Translations under genes and position numbers: made by a program
The notes under the pieces: generated by a model
Seen by the model: the letters and a program-made list of their open reading frames with translations, nothing else
The model's database searches: none
Told to the model about the DNA's origin: nothing
Assembly (NCBI GenBank): GCA_028875725.1
Contig: JAPPCR010000006.1
Span: 1,061,786 to 1,125,785, forward strand
Reading direction: 5' to 3'
From: Acidobacteriota bacterium
Lineage (GTDB): Bacteria > Acidobacteriota > Thermoanaerobaculia > Multivoradales > Multivoraceae
Length of the DNA stretch: 64,000 bases
Part shown: in pieces, positions 52,959 to 61,794 of the stretch
Layout: the number at the start of each line of letters is the position of its first letter
Position numbering within the stretch: the stretch's first letter is position 1

Positions 52959-54925
52959 GCGGCTACTTCGCGAAGCTGTTCGACGATCCGGAACTTCAGC
53001 TTCGCGCGAGGCTTCATGTTCGGGATCGGATTGAATTGAAGCCGGTAGTCCTTGGGAACGAGTTCGAATCTGAAGTGGCGGGCGATCATCAGGACGTTGA
53101 TCGCCAGTTGCAGTTCCGTCTGCCGAAAGCCGAGACACCTGTGGGTGCCCAGGCCGTAGGGCGCGTAACCGGGATTGCGGTGCTCCGCTCGATCCGGCAG
53201 GTAGCGGTCGATGTCGAAGGAGTGGGGATCCGGGAAGACCTCCTCCATGTAGTGCGGTGCTGTCGAAGCGATGAAGAGCCTTGAACCGACCGGGATCTCG
53301 TAGTCCTCGATCACGCAGGCGTTCATCACGTTCCGGATGGCCATGGGGACGACCGGGTACATCCGGAGGGTCTCCATGAGGAAACGGTGTGTGACGTCGA
53401 TCGTGGAGGGGTTGATGGCCTGACCGTCCGGGTCGCCGTTCTCGAAGAGGGCGTCGGCTTCGGCACGGATCTGCTCCCGCAGTTCCGGCTGCGTCGTCAT
53501 GGCGTAGAGCGCGAAGCTGATGGCGTCGCCCACGTAGACGCTGGCGACCAGCGCCGCGGAGAGCTGGAAGCGCAGCGTGGTTTCCGGCACGAACTGCGGG
53601 TCGCTCGCGTGGAGCCCGAGCCAGTCGTCCGCCAGATCGCGCGGCTGGTCGATCCGCTGGGCCGGAGTATGTGAGCTCTGGATGCGTTCCAGGAGCTTGT
53701 CGACGGTCCTGGCCTTGCGCTTCATGCCGGGCGTGTTCATCATCATCTTCGGCAGGGCCCGCATGATGTGAACGGCCAGGGCGCGCTCCTTGTAGGCGAC
53801 CAGTTCCCCGATGAGGTCCTGCGAGTCCACTCCGATGGTGAGTGGAGAGAGTTGCGCGTTGACCAGGAGACGGCAGGACCGGGCCGGGATGGCGTCGCCC
53901 ACCTTCCAGTCCGCGAGGTACGTTCGAAGATAGGCGTAGAGGCGATCGAGCTGTCCGGCGAGCCTGCCGCGCGAGTATCCGGGCGACATGGCCTTGCGGA
54001 GTCGAAAGTGATCGGCGCCGTCAAGGGAAGGCATGACGCCGGACGCGCCGTAGACCTTCTCGAAGTCGTTGAAGTAGTCCTTCGTTCTCAGGTGCGTGCG
54101 CCCGCGCTTGTTGACCCACTGATTCACTTCGGTTCCTGCAAGGCAGATCATGCGCTCGCCGATCGGTGGGCGGAGCTCGAAGACGGGCCCGAACTCCTCA
54201 GCAAGACCGGCGAAGAGGGCGGGAAGGTTGCCGTCGCGGGCGTACTGGTTGCGCAGCAACTTCCGAAAGGGAATGCCCGGCATCTTCTTCGTCAGCGCCG
54301 AGTGTCGGCGGATCGGTTCCGCGATGTTCTGGGCAACCGCTTCGGCGATGGACCGGCCGATCAGGTCCATCCTGCAGACCAGCTCGATCCGTTCCTCGAC
54401 GTCTTCGTCGATCTGGAAGATGAAGCGTAGAACGTCGCAGGCGTTGACGATGGAGAGAACGATGATGTCCCGCGGATCGGGAATCTCGTCGTTGAAGATG
54501 ACGTCGGCGATGCGGTCCCGAATGAACTGGGTCGCCGTGCCTTCTTCGGATTGGCCGTGCGCGTCCGCCTGCCAGCCGGTTCGCGGAAGGGTCCAGAAGT
54601 CGCCGTCGTGGTGCTGGAGGATCTTCCGCTCCACCAGACGGTCGAGGGTGAGGTCGATGACGTCCTCGGCCTGTGGCGCGAGCCGTTCGATCCAGTAGCG
54701 GGCCGTTCGCTGGTCCGACGCCTGGGCCAGTTCCCCGAGAATCGGATCGAGAGCCGGGTCTCCGGTCTCCGTCGCGTCGACGAGATAGAGAGCATCCGGG
54801 TCCGTATCGATGCGCGACTGCAGGGAGAGCTCGGCGAGGACCGCGCCGGCAACGGCGCAGTGCAGGTGCCAGCCGGGGACCTGATGGAAGTAGCCGTTCT
54901 CCTCGTTGAGGAGCATCAGAATCAA
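52955..54925 (-). CDS. GPP34 (GOLPH3)-cytochrome P450 fusion protein, copy 2
   Basis: A 656-residue paralogue of the 49536 product with the same order of domains. GPP34: N-G-Y-F at the N-terminus, V-A-G-A-V-L-A-E-L-S-L, T-G-D-P-A-L-D-P-I-L, W-I-E-R-L, L-V-E-R-K-I-L (to about residue 215). P450: E-T-L-R-M for E-x-x-R and the haem loop Y-G-L-G-T-H-R-C597-L-G. The I-helix reads A-S-V-Y-V-G-D, so the usual acid/alcohol Thr is replaced by Val. TTG 54925 is used, but conserved GPP34 residues L-T-L-T-D-E continue upstream to a CTG at 54943, which may be the real start; no clear ribosome site decides. It is 80 nt after the RND gene on the same strand. Confidence 0.88.
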   Translation of the reverse strand: MILMLLNEENGYFHQVPGWHLHCAVAGAVLAELSLQSRIDTDPDALYLVDATETGDPALDPILGELAQASDQRTARYWIERLAPQAEDVIDLTLDRLVERKILQHHDGDFWTLPRTGWQADAHGQSEEGTATQFIRDRIADVIFNDEIPDPRDIIVLSIVNACDVLRFIFQIDEDVEERIELVCRMDLIGRSIAEAVAQNIAEPIRRHSALTKKMPGIPFRKLLRNQYARDGNLPALFAGLAEEFGPVFELRPPIGERMICLAGTEVNQWVNKRGRTHLRTKDYFNDFEKVYGASGVMPSLDGADHFRLRKAMSPGYSRGRLAGQLDRLYAYLRTYLADWKVGDAIPARSCRLLVNAQLSPLTIGVDSQDLIGELVAYKERALAVHIMRALPKMMMNTPGMKRKARTVDKLLERIQSSHTPAQRIDQPRDLADDWLGLHASDPQFVPETTLRFQLSAALVASVYVGDAISFALYAMTTQPELREQIRAEADALFENGDPDGQAINPSTIDVTHRFLMETLRMYPVVPMAIRNVMNACVIEDYEIPVGSRLFIASTAPHYMEEVFPDPHSFDIDRYLPDRAEHRNPGYAPYGLGTHRCLGFRQTELQLAINVLMIARHFRFELVPKDYRLQFNPIPNMKPRAKLKFRIVEQLREVAA

Positions 54926-55005
54926 CTCGTCCGTGAGAGTCAGCCCCTGGCTCGGGGGAGCTGCGGAGGTGGGAGTTATGTGTGGTGGCCTTGTCGTCGG
55001 CGGGC

Positions 55006-58000
55006 TTATGCGGCCTCAAGGGCAGGGCCGGACACCCGGCGCCGAGAGGTCAGTCTAAGGTGAATCGTGTACAGGGCCGGTACGAGCAGCATCAGAAGAG
55101 AGGTCGTGATCGCGATGCCGCAGCCGAGCGAGGCGGCAAAGGGAACGAGGAACTGTGCCTGGATCGACGGTTCGAGAATCAGGGGCGTGAAACCGAGGAA
55201 GGTGGTCAGGGAAGTCAGCATGATGGGACGGAAGCGGCCCTTGGCACCTTCAACAATCGCGTCCTTTGCGGAGAGTCCTTCCCTCAGTTCCTGATCGATG
55301 AAGTCGATCATCACGAGAGAGTCGTTGACGACGACACCCGCGAGGCCGAAGAATCCCATGAAGGAGACCGCGCTCAGGGGGATCCCGAGGAACAGGTGAC
55401 CGAGGATCACGCCGATGAACCCGAACGGGATCACCGCCATGACCAGGAACGGCTTGGTGTAGGAGCGCAGCGGAATCGCCAGCAGGGCGAAGATCATCAG
55501 CAGCGCGATGGCAAACCCTCGATAGAGCGCGCCCAGGGAATCGAGCTGCTGCTGCTGCTCGCCTCCGAAGCTGTAGGTCAGGTCCGGATCGGCGGCCGTC
55601 AGTTCCGCGAGAATGACGTTCTCCAGGATGTCGTTCGCCTCCCCGCCGGAGATCGCGGTCGGGTCGACGTCCGCGGTGACCGTGACGACACGCTGGCCGT
55701 CCTTGCGCCTTGCGGCGGGCGGCGACGTGCCTGAACTCAGCGAAGCGACCCGACTCAGAGGGACTTCGCCTCCGCCGGGCGTGCGGAGCAGGTAACTCTC
55801 GACGTCGGTGATCGCGTTGCGGTCAGCCTCGGGCAGGCGCACATAGACCCGGACCTCTTCCCGGCCTCGCTGAACCCGCAGGGCCTCTTCACCGAAGAAC
55901 GCGGCTCGCGTCTGCCAGGCCAGGTCGTCGAGAGTGAGACCGAGGGTTCGCGCCTCCGGCAGCAGCTCGAGCTGGAGTTCCGGGACGCCCGGTGTGTGAT
56001 CCGAGCGGATGTCGAAGATTCCTCCCACCGCGCGGAGTTCATTGACGACGGAATCGGCGATCTGGGCCAGGCGCTCGGGATCGGGGTGGGAGAGGACCGC
56101 TTCCACGGGGTTGCCCAGGTCGATGATCTCGCCGCTGAAGGTGACGCCGCGAACGTGGGGCAGGACTCCCACCTCTTCGCGCCATGCCTGAACGACGTCT
56201 CCGCTGGTGATCTGCCGTTGCCGGGCGCCCAGGAGTTTGAAGTCAATCGTGGCGATGTTGGCTTCGGGGTTCAGGGTCGGCTCCGGGTTGAGTCCCCCGC
56301 CCTCGATTCGCGGCCGCTGCCCCACGGTCACGGTGACTCCGGAGAGCAGGGGAGGCGCATCGTCCGGCCGATCCTCGGAGAGTCGGTCGATCGCGCGGTG
56401 GCCGGCCGCCTCCAACTCTCGCGCCACCTCGTACGTTCGCTGCGCGGTCGTTCCGTCGGGCATCTCCAGGCTGGCCGTGGCGAAGTCGCCCTCGACGTTC
56501 TCCGCGAAGGTGGCCGGCACGATGCCGGCCGGTACCAGGGCAACGCAGACCACGAGCAATCCGACGCCTGCCGCGATCGTCACCCCGGGGTGAGCCGTCG
56601 CGAAACGGAGGCCATGGTCGAGCGGGCCCTGCAGGAATCGGTTCAGCGCGCGATCCACACCGCCCTGGATCCGTGCCGCGACCCGATCGACGGGGCCGGT
56701 CGGCTTCCACTCCGGACCGTGCAGGTGAGACAGGTGGCGGGGCAGCACCAGCGTCGATTCGACCAGGGAAAACAGCAGCATGGCGATGACGATGATCGGC
56801 AGCGCTCCCCAGACCTCGCCGATTCCGCCGGGGATGAAGAGCAGGGGGATGAACGCCACGACCGAAGTGAGTACGGCGAAGGTCAACGGCACCAGGATGC
56901 GTCGAGTGCCGCGAATCGCGGCCGTGAGTCCCGGCGTGCCCCGCATGCGTTCGTAGTGGATGTACTCGGCGACGACGATCGCGTCGTCGACGACGATGCC
57001 GATGGCGAGGACGAACGAGAAGAGGGAGATGGCGTTGATTGCCAGGTCGAGCGCCAGCATGACGGCGAGCGCGCCGATGCCCGAAACGGCAAGGCCGACG
57101 GCGACCCAGAAGGCGATTCGGAGCTCGAGAAACAGGCCCAGCGCGATGAGGACCAGCAGGAGGCCCAGCGCGCCGTTCTTGAGGAGGATGCTCGCGCGCT
57201 CCGTGTAGGCATCGGACTCGTCATTCCAGACGGTCACTCCCAGGCCGTCCGGAAGCGAGGGAGTCAACACGTTGTCCACGTACTCCAGAACGGCGTTGGC
57301 GACGCCCATCGCGTGCTCGTCTTCGGCTCGAAAGACCTCGATGAAGGCGGCGGGTTCGTCCTGGTGCCGGACGATCAGGTCGGCATTCTGAAAGCCGTCA
57401 TGCACCTCCGCGACATCCCCGAGGCGGACCGCCGTGCCGTCGCTCCTGCTGAGGAGGATGATGTCTTCGAAGTCCTGTTGCTCGTAGCGCTGGCCGAGGG
57501 TCCGTACGCGGACCTGTGATTCCCGCGTATCGATGCTGCCCGCGGACAGTTCGAGGGAACTGCGGCGAATCGCCCCGGCCACGTCACTGAGTGTGAGTCC
57601 GAGGGCTCTCAACCGCCGTAGCGGTACTTCAACCGAGACCTCGTAGTTCCGCACGCCGCTGACGTCGACCTGGGAAACGCCGGGAAGCGAAGTGAGCTGA
57701 TCCTCGACCTGGTAGGCGAGTTCCTTCAGCGAGCGCTCGGAGATATCGCCGTAGAGGACGAGTCGGATCATGCTCTGGCGGTTCGTCATCTCCCGGAACA
57801 GGGGACGTTCGGCGCCGCCCGGAAACGACTGGATCCGGCCGACGGCGGACTCGATGTCGTCCTGCGCTTTGGCCATGTCCGTACCCGACTTCATCTCGAC
57901 CCTGACGGATGCCATGCCGGGGGCCGCCACCGACTTGACCGCCTTCACGTCTTCCAGACCGCTGACCTCGTCCTCGATCTTGACGACGATGGATTCCTCC

Positions 58001-58212
58001 ACCTCCTCCGGGGTCGCCCCGGGGTAGGCCATCGTGACTTCGATGTGGTTGAAGGGTACGGTGGGCCACGCCTCCCGCTCGAGACCCGTCAGCGCCACGA
58101 GCCCCGCGGCGATGATGGCCCACATCAACAGGTTGGCGGCAACACCGTTGCTCGCCATGTAGGCGATCGGCCCGGGCCGTTCGCCCTGGCTGCTGCCGTC
58201 GTTGGAAGTCAC
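55006..58212 (-). CDS. RND-family efflux permease (AcrB/HAE1 type)
   Basis: A 1068-residue inner-membrane resistance-nodulation-division transporter, normal length. Two large periplasmic loops flank the usual twelve membrane spans. The TM4 proton-relay motif V-V-D-D-A-I-V-V-A-E is intact, preceded by L-A-I-G-I, and the TM10-11 segment G-L-A-G-V-V-V-N-D-S-L-V is present. No membrane-fusion adaptor or TolC-like gene is adjacent, so it must borrow them or act as a stand-alone lipid exporter. Start is GTG 58212. It lies between a hydrolase gene (44 nt upstream) and the second P450 gene, all on the minus strand, so it may export or import a product of the P450 pathway. Confidence 0.92.
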   Translation of the reverse strand: MTSNDGSSQGERPGPIAYMASNGVAANLLMWAIIAAGLVALTGLEREAWPTVPFNHIEVTMAYPGATPEEVEESIVVKIEDEVSGLEDVKAVKSVAAPGMASVRVEMKSGTDMAKAQDDIESAVGRIQSFPGGAERPLFREMTNRQSMIRLVLYGDISERSLKELAYQVEDQLTSLPGVSQVDVSGVRNYEVSVEVPLRRLRALGLTLSDVAGAIRRSSLELSAGSIDTRESQVRVRTLGQRYEQQDFEDIILLSRSDGTAVRLGDVAEVHDGFQNADLIVRHQDEPAAFIEVFRAEDEHAMGVANAVLEYVDNVLTPSLPDGLGVTVWNDESDAYTERASILLKNGALGLLLVLIALGLFLELRIAFWVAVGLAVSGIGALAVMLALDLAINAISLFSFVLAIGIVVDDAIVVAEYIHYERMRGTPGLTAAIRGTRRILVPLTFAVLTSVVAFIPLLFIPGGIGEVWGALPIIVIAMLLFSLVESTLVLPRHLSHLHGPEWKPTGPVDRVAARIQGGVDRALNRFLQGPLDHGLRFATAHPGVTIAAGVGLLVVCVALVPAGIVPATFAENVEGDFATASLEMPDGTTAQRTYEVARELEAAGHRAIDRLSEDRPDDAPPLLSGVTVTVGQRPRIEGGGLNPEPTLNPEANIATIDFKLLGARQRQITSGDVVQAWREEVGVLPHVRGVTFSGEIIDLGNPVEAVLSHPDPERLAQIADSVVNELRAVGGIFDIRSDHTPGVPELQLELLPEARTLGLTLDDLAWQTRAAFFGEEALRVQRGREEVRVYVRLPEADRNAITDVESYLLRTPGGGEVPLSRVASLSSGTSPPAARRKDGQRVVTVTADVDPTAISGGEANDILENVILAELTAADPDLTYSFGGEQQQQLDSLGALYRGFAIALLMIFALLAIPLRSYTKPFLVMAVIPFGFIGVILGHLFLGIPLSAVSFMGFFGLAGVVVNDSLVMIDFIDQELREGLSAKDAIVEGAKGRFRPIMLTSLTTFLGFTPLILEPSIQAQFLVPFAASLGCGIAITTSLLMLLVPALYTIHLRLTSRRRVSGPALEAA

Positions 58213-58256
58213 TTGTGTTCCATGAGTTTACCGCGACGGCGGCGCTTCGGCCGGCG

Positions 58257-59234
58257 CTAGCCGAGCGCGGCGGTCCAGAAGGCCATCATGTCCTCGTGGA
58301 ACGCCCGAGCCTGGTCGCCGGCGGTGCCGATCCGTGCGCCCCTGCGTCCGTACGGCGACTTGACCTGGTAGATCATCGCGTCGCGCTCTGTGAAGCCCGG
58401 ATCGGCCTCTCCACTCACGGGGTGGACGAGGGCGCCGTCGTCGCGGATGTAGATCGTCGGAGCCCCCGGGCTTGTGGATGCGTCCGGGACCAGTTCCACC
58501 GGCGTGTCACGGTCGAAGCTGTGGTGCGTGTCCGGGAAGAGCCGGAAGCTGGCGTCGCATCCGCAGAGGGTCATCGCGTGCATGTGGGCCTGGACCTGGA
58601 GCGGCAGGCACCACTCGTCCAGATCGCCGATGACGGAGCGCACGACGGTGCGGCCGACGTCCGGCCTCAGGAACTGGAAGCCCGACCACGGATAGGCGGC
58701 GTACACGGCGGCGAGTCCGGAAGCCCGTTCAGGGTCGACCAGGGGCGCCAGGCAGGCCGCGGACAGCACCGCCGACCCGCCGCGGCTGTGGCCCTGGGCG
58801 CCGATGCGCGCCGCGTCGATGTCCGCGCGCCGGGTCAGCACTGCGGCGGTCGCGAGCACGTCCCAGGCGCTGGCGGCGAACGAGTACTGCGCCTGGTTGG
58901 CGACGGTGGAGGTCACGCCGCGCGTGCCGAAGGGGTCGATCACACAGGAGGCGATCCCGGCCTCCGTGAGCAGGTCCGCCTTGGCGAGGTGAGACGGCGC
59001 GACGCCCAGGCTCCCAGGCACGACGATCACGACGGGCCATGGACCCTTTCCGCGCGGCAGGAACAGGCTGCCGAGGATCTCCGTGGCCGGCATGGCGCTA
59101 GGTTCGGAGATCGCCTGGTGGAAACCCGTTGGATCGGCGGTGGGGATAGGGAGCGTCTCTCCGCCGATGCCGTTCCCGAGAACCACCGGCCCCTCGGTCA
59201 GGCTGACCGTTGCGCTGCTGCTGCTCGTTGGCAC
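58257..59234 (-). CDS. Alpha/beta-hydrolase (dienelactone hydrolase-like)
   Basis: A 325-residue hydrolase with nucleophile Ser150 in G-H-S-R-G-G and a likely catalytic His in D-T-H-H-S-F-D near residue 255. The W-P-V-V-I-V-V-P-G-S-L-G oxyanion strand and G-T-R-G-V region are typical of dienelactone hydrolase relatives. GTG 59234 is chosen because GGAGG lies 7 nt upstream, and the longer open frame would run into the divergent DUF1592 gene region. There is no signal peptide. It is the first gene of a possible hydrolase-RND-P450 operon on the minus strand. The substrate is unknown. Confidence 0.82.
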   Translation of the reverse strand: MPTSSSSATVSLTEGPVVLGNGIGGETLPIPTADPTGFHQAISEPSAMPATEILGSLFLPRGKGPWPVVIVVPGSLGVAPSHLAKADLLTEAGIASCVIDPFGTRGVTSTVANQAQYSFAASAWDVLATAAVLTRRADIDAARIGAQGHSRGGSAVLSAACLAPLVDPERASGLAAVYAAYPWSGFQFLRPDVGRTVVRSVIGDLDEWCLPLQVQAHMHAMTLCGCDASFRLFPDTHHSFDRDTPVELVPDASTSPGAPTIYIRDDGALVHPVSGEADPGFTERDAMIYQVKSPYGRRGARIGTAGDQARAFHEDMMAFWTAALG

Positions 59235-59289
59235 TTGACCGCCTCCTTCGTCGCCCTGGCTGCTGAGGCCAGCGAGCTTACGTTGTCGG

Positions 59290-61785
59290 TTGGAGGCGAG
59301 GCGTGTCGGCGTCTTCCTGCAACGGCGTTGTAAGATCGCGCCACCCAATAGGGAGACAGCTACGCACCAGGTAGGACCAGCGCTGATCGCGTCGGTGGCG
59401 CTGCTGATCTCGGGCTTCGTCCCGGGCGGCGCCGGCGCCGGTGCGTTCGAGGCGGAAGTCGAGCCGCTGTTCGAGGCGTCGTGTCTGACGTGTCATGTCG
59501 GGACGGAGATGACGCCGCTCGACCTGACCCTGCTCGGTCGCGACCTGGCCGACCGGGAGACCTTCCGCCTTTGGGAGCGCATCTTCGATCGGGTCAGCGG
59601 AGGGGAGATGCCGCCGCCTGGTGCTCGCAGGCCGGCTCAGCGCATCGTCGACTCGGCGCTTGACTCCCTGAGAGGCGCCCTGCTCGAAGCGAACCGGGTC
59701 GAGCGCGCCGGGCAGCGCACGCCGCTCCGCCGCCTCACCAGGCTGGAGTACGAGTACACGATCCAGGACCTGCTGGGGATCGATCCCGACGTGGCCGCGA
59801 GCCTGGCCAACGACCTGCCAGAGGAGACGGACACCGGCGGTTTCGACGTGGTGGCCGAGAATCAGGGCATCTCGCCTCTCCACGTCCGCAGCTACCTGAC
59901 CGCGGCGGCCGGCGCGCTCGACGAGGCGCTCAGGACCGGCCCGCAGCCCGAGACGCGAACCGTCGAGATCGACTACAAGAAGTCGCCCTATCTCAACCGG
60001 AACTCGGTCGGCGAGTACCTCGGCGCCGGCATCGTCAAGATTGTCGACGACGCAGCGGTCATGTTCTTCGAGGGCGGCTCGACCTACACCTTCCACAGCA
60101 TGACCGAGGGTTTCCTCGTCGACATGCCGGGCCGCTACCGGGTGACGATCGACGCGTACCCCTACCAGGCGACGTCGCCGATCACGCTGACCCTCTTCCA
60201 CGGCAATCAGCAGGGAGTCGCGACCGCGGCGCTGAACAGCCTGATCGGCTCGTTCGACCTGGTGGAGCCCGAAGGCCGGGTCGTCGAAGTCACTCCCTAC
60301 CTCCGGCCGCGCGATCTGGTCGCTCCTTCGCTGGCCGACGCCTACCGGCCGCCGGACGACAAGGTGTCGTACTTCGCGGCGGAGCGAAACGTCCAGGACT
60401 ACCCGTGGGAGGGCATCGCGTTCCGGACGATGACGATCGAGGGGCCGCTCTTCGAGGACTGGCCGCCGCGCAGCGCGAGGGAACTGCTCTCCGGGATCGA
60501 GTTCGACGACGCGGGCGAACCGGTGCTCACCAAGGCGCCGCAGGAGCACGTCGTCGACGTCGTCACGCGCTTCGGGCCGCGCGCCTTCCGGCGGCCGCTC
60601 ACGGAGGGCGAGCTGGAAACCTACGCCGCGCTGGCGAAGCCCGCCCTCGAAGAGGGACTGCCGTTCATCGAGGCGGTCCGTGAGCCGTTGCGCGCCATGC
60701 TGATCGCTCCGGCGTTCGTCTACCACGTCGGGAGCCGGGGAGAGCTGGACGACTTCCAGGTCGCGACGCGGCTCTCCTACCTGCTCTGGCGTTCGATGCC
60801 GGACCGGGAACTCTTCGATCTGGCGGCCGCCGGCAGGCTGTCTGACGACGACGTGCTGGCGAGCCAGGTCGACCGGATGCTCGACGATCCGAAGAGCCAG
60901 CGGTTCATCGAGGACTTCGCCGGCCAGGCGTTCCGGCTTTACGAGATGAACGCGACGACGCCCGACAAGGCGCTCTATCCCGAGTACGACAGCCGGCTGG
61001 GACAGGCGATGACCCGCGAGACGCAGCTCTTCCTGGCCGAGCTCCTCGCGGAGGACCTGAGCGTCGGCAACCTGATCGACTCCGACTTCACCTTCCTCAA
61101 TCGCCGCCTCGCCGAGCACTACGGCTTCGAGGGCGTCACCGGCCAGCAGATGCGGAAGGTGGCGATTCCCGAGGACAGTCCCCGCGGCGGCCTGCTGACC
61201 CAGGCGAGCATTCACAAGATCACCGCCAACGGCACGACGACGTCGCCGGTGCCGCGCGGCAACTTCGTGCTCGCGAATCTGCTCGGTCAGCCGGCGCCCC
61301 CGCCCCCCGCGGGCATTGAGGGCCTGGAGCCGGACACCCGGGGCGCGACGACGATCCGCGAGCAACTCGACAAGCACCGCACGGACACGGTCTGCAACAG
61401 TTGCCACCGCAACATCGACCCGCCGGGCTTCGCGCTCGAGTCCTTCGACCCGATCGGCGGCTTCCGCGAGGCGTACCGCATTCCGGGCGAGGAGGGCGCC
61501 GGCGGCTATCGCAAGGGGCTTGCGGTGGACGTCACCGGCGTCACCCCGCAGGGACAGGTCTTCGTCGGCATCGAGGAGTACAAGAAGCTGCTCTACGGCA
61601 ACGAGCTCGACCAGGTGGCGCGCCACATCGCGTCCCAGTTGATCGCCTTCGCCACGGGCGCTCCGGTCGAGTTCGCGGACCGTGAAGCGGTGGAGGACAT
61701 CCTCAGCGAGCTCGCCGAGGACGGCTATCCCCTGCGCAGCATGATCCGGGAGGTCGTGAAGAGCGATCTCTTCGACAACCTGTAG
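59290..61785 (+). CDS. DUF1592/DUF1588/DUF1585 haem-binding protein (second copy)
   Basis: Up to 831 residues, homologous in domain order to the 36276 product. The N-terminal haem motif is C-L-T-C-H, then W-E-R-I-F-D-R-V and E-M-P-P-P, R-L-T-R-L-E-Y and L-S-Y-L-L-W. A second C-N-S-C-H-R-N-I-D-P-P-G-F-A-L-E lies in the DUF1588 region. The start is unresolved: TTG 59290 opens the frame, but a promoter-like TAAGAT (59331-59336) lies inside it, and AGGGAGA (59350-59356) is followed at proper spacing by an in-frame ACG (59362) rather than ATG. The DUF1552 partner begins 9 nt after its stop. Confidence 0.88.
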   Translation: MEARRVGVFLQRRCKIAPPNRETATHQVGPALIASVALLISGFVPGGAGAGAFEAEVEPLFEASCLTCHVGTEMTPLDLTLLGRDLADRETFRLWERIFDRVSGGEMPPPGARRPAQRIVDSALDSLRGALLEANRVERAGQRTPLRRLTRLEYEYTIQDLLGIDPDVAASLANDLPEETDTGGFDVVAENQGISPLHVRSYLTAAAGALDEALRTGPQPETRTVEIDYKKSPYLNRNSVGEYLGAGIVKIVDDAAVMFFEGGSTYTFHSMTEGFLVDMPGRYRVTIDAYPYQATSPITLTLFHGNQQGVATAALNSLIGSFDLVEPEGRVVEVTPYLRPRDLVAPSLADAYRPPDDKVSYFAAERNVQDYPWEGIAFRTMTIEGPLFEDWPPRSARELLSGIEFDDAGEPVLTKAPQEHVVDVVTRFGPRAFRRPLTEGELETYAALAKPALEEGLPFIEAVREPLRAMLIAPAFVYHVGSRGELDDFQVATRLSYLLWRSMPDRELFDLAAAGRLSDDDVLASQVDRMLDDPKSQRFIEDFAGQAFRLYEMNATTPDKALYPEYDSRLGQAMTRETQLFLAELLAEDLSVGNLIDSDFTFLNRRLAEHYGFEGVTGQQMRKVAIPEDSPRGGLLTQASIHKITANGTTTSPVPRGNFVLANLLGQPAPPPPAGIEGLEPDTRGATTIREQLDKHRTDTVCNSCHRNIDPPGFALESFDPIGGFREAYRIPGEEGAGGYRKGLAVDVTGVTPQGQVFVGIEEYKKLLYGNELDQVARHIASQLIAFATGAPVEFADREAVEDILSELAEDGYPLRSMIREVVKSDLFDNL

Positions 61786-61794
61786 GTATCCGAC

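Noticed and set aside
55006..58212. Complete tripartite multidrug efflux operon
   Set aside because: Only the RND permease is present; neither an adaptor nor a TolC-like gene lies next to it.
59278..61626. A 782-codon open frame on the minus strand opposite the second DUF1592 gene
   Set aside because: Its translation is Arg/Val/Gln-rich with no recognisable motif, while the plus strand gives a clear multi-domain family match. It is an antisense shadow caused by high GC, as are similar long frames opposite the 19469, 30939, 36276 and 12144-15037 genes.
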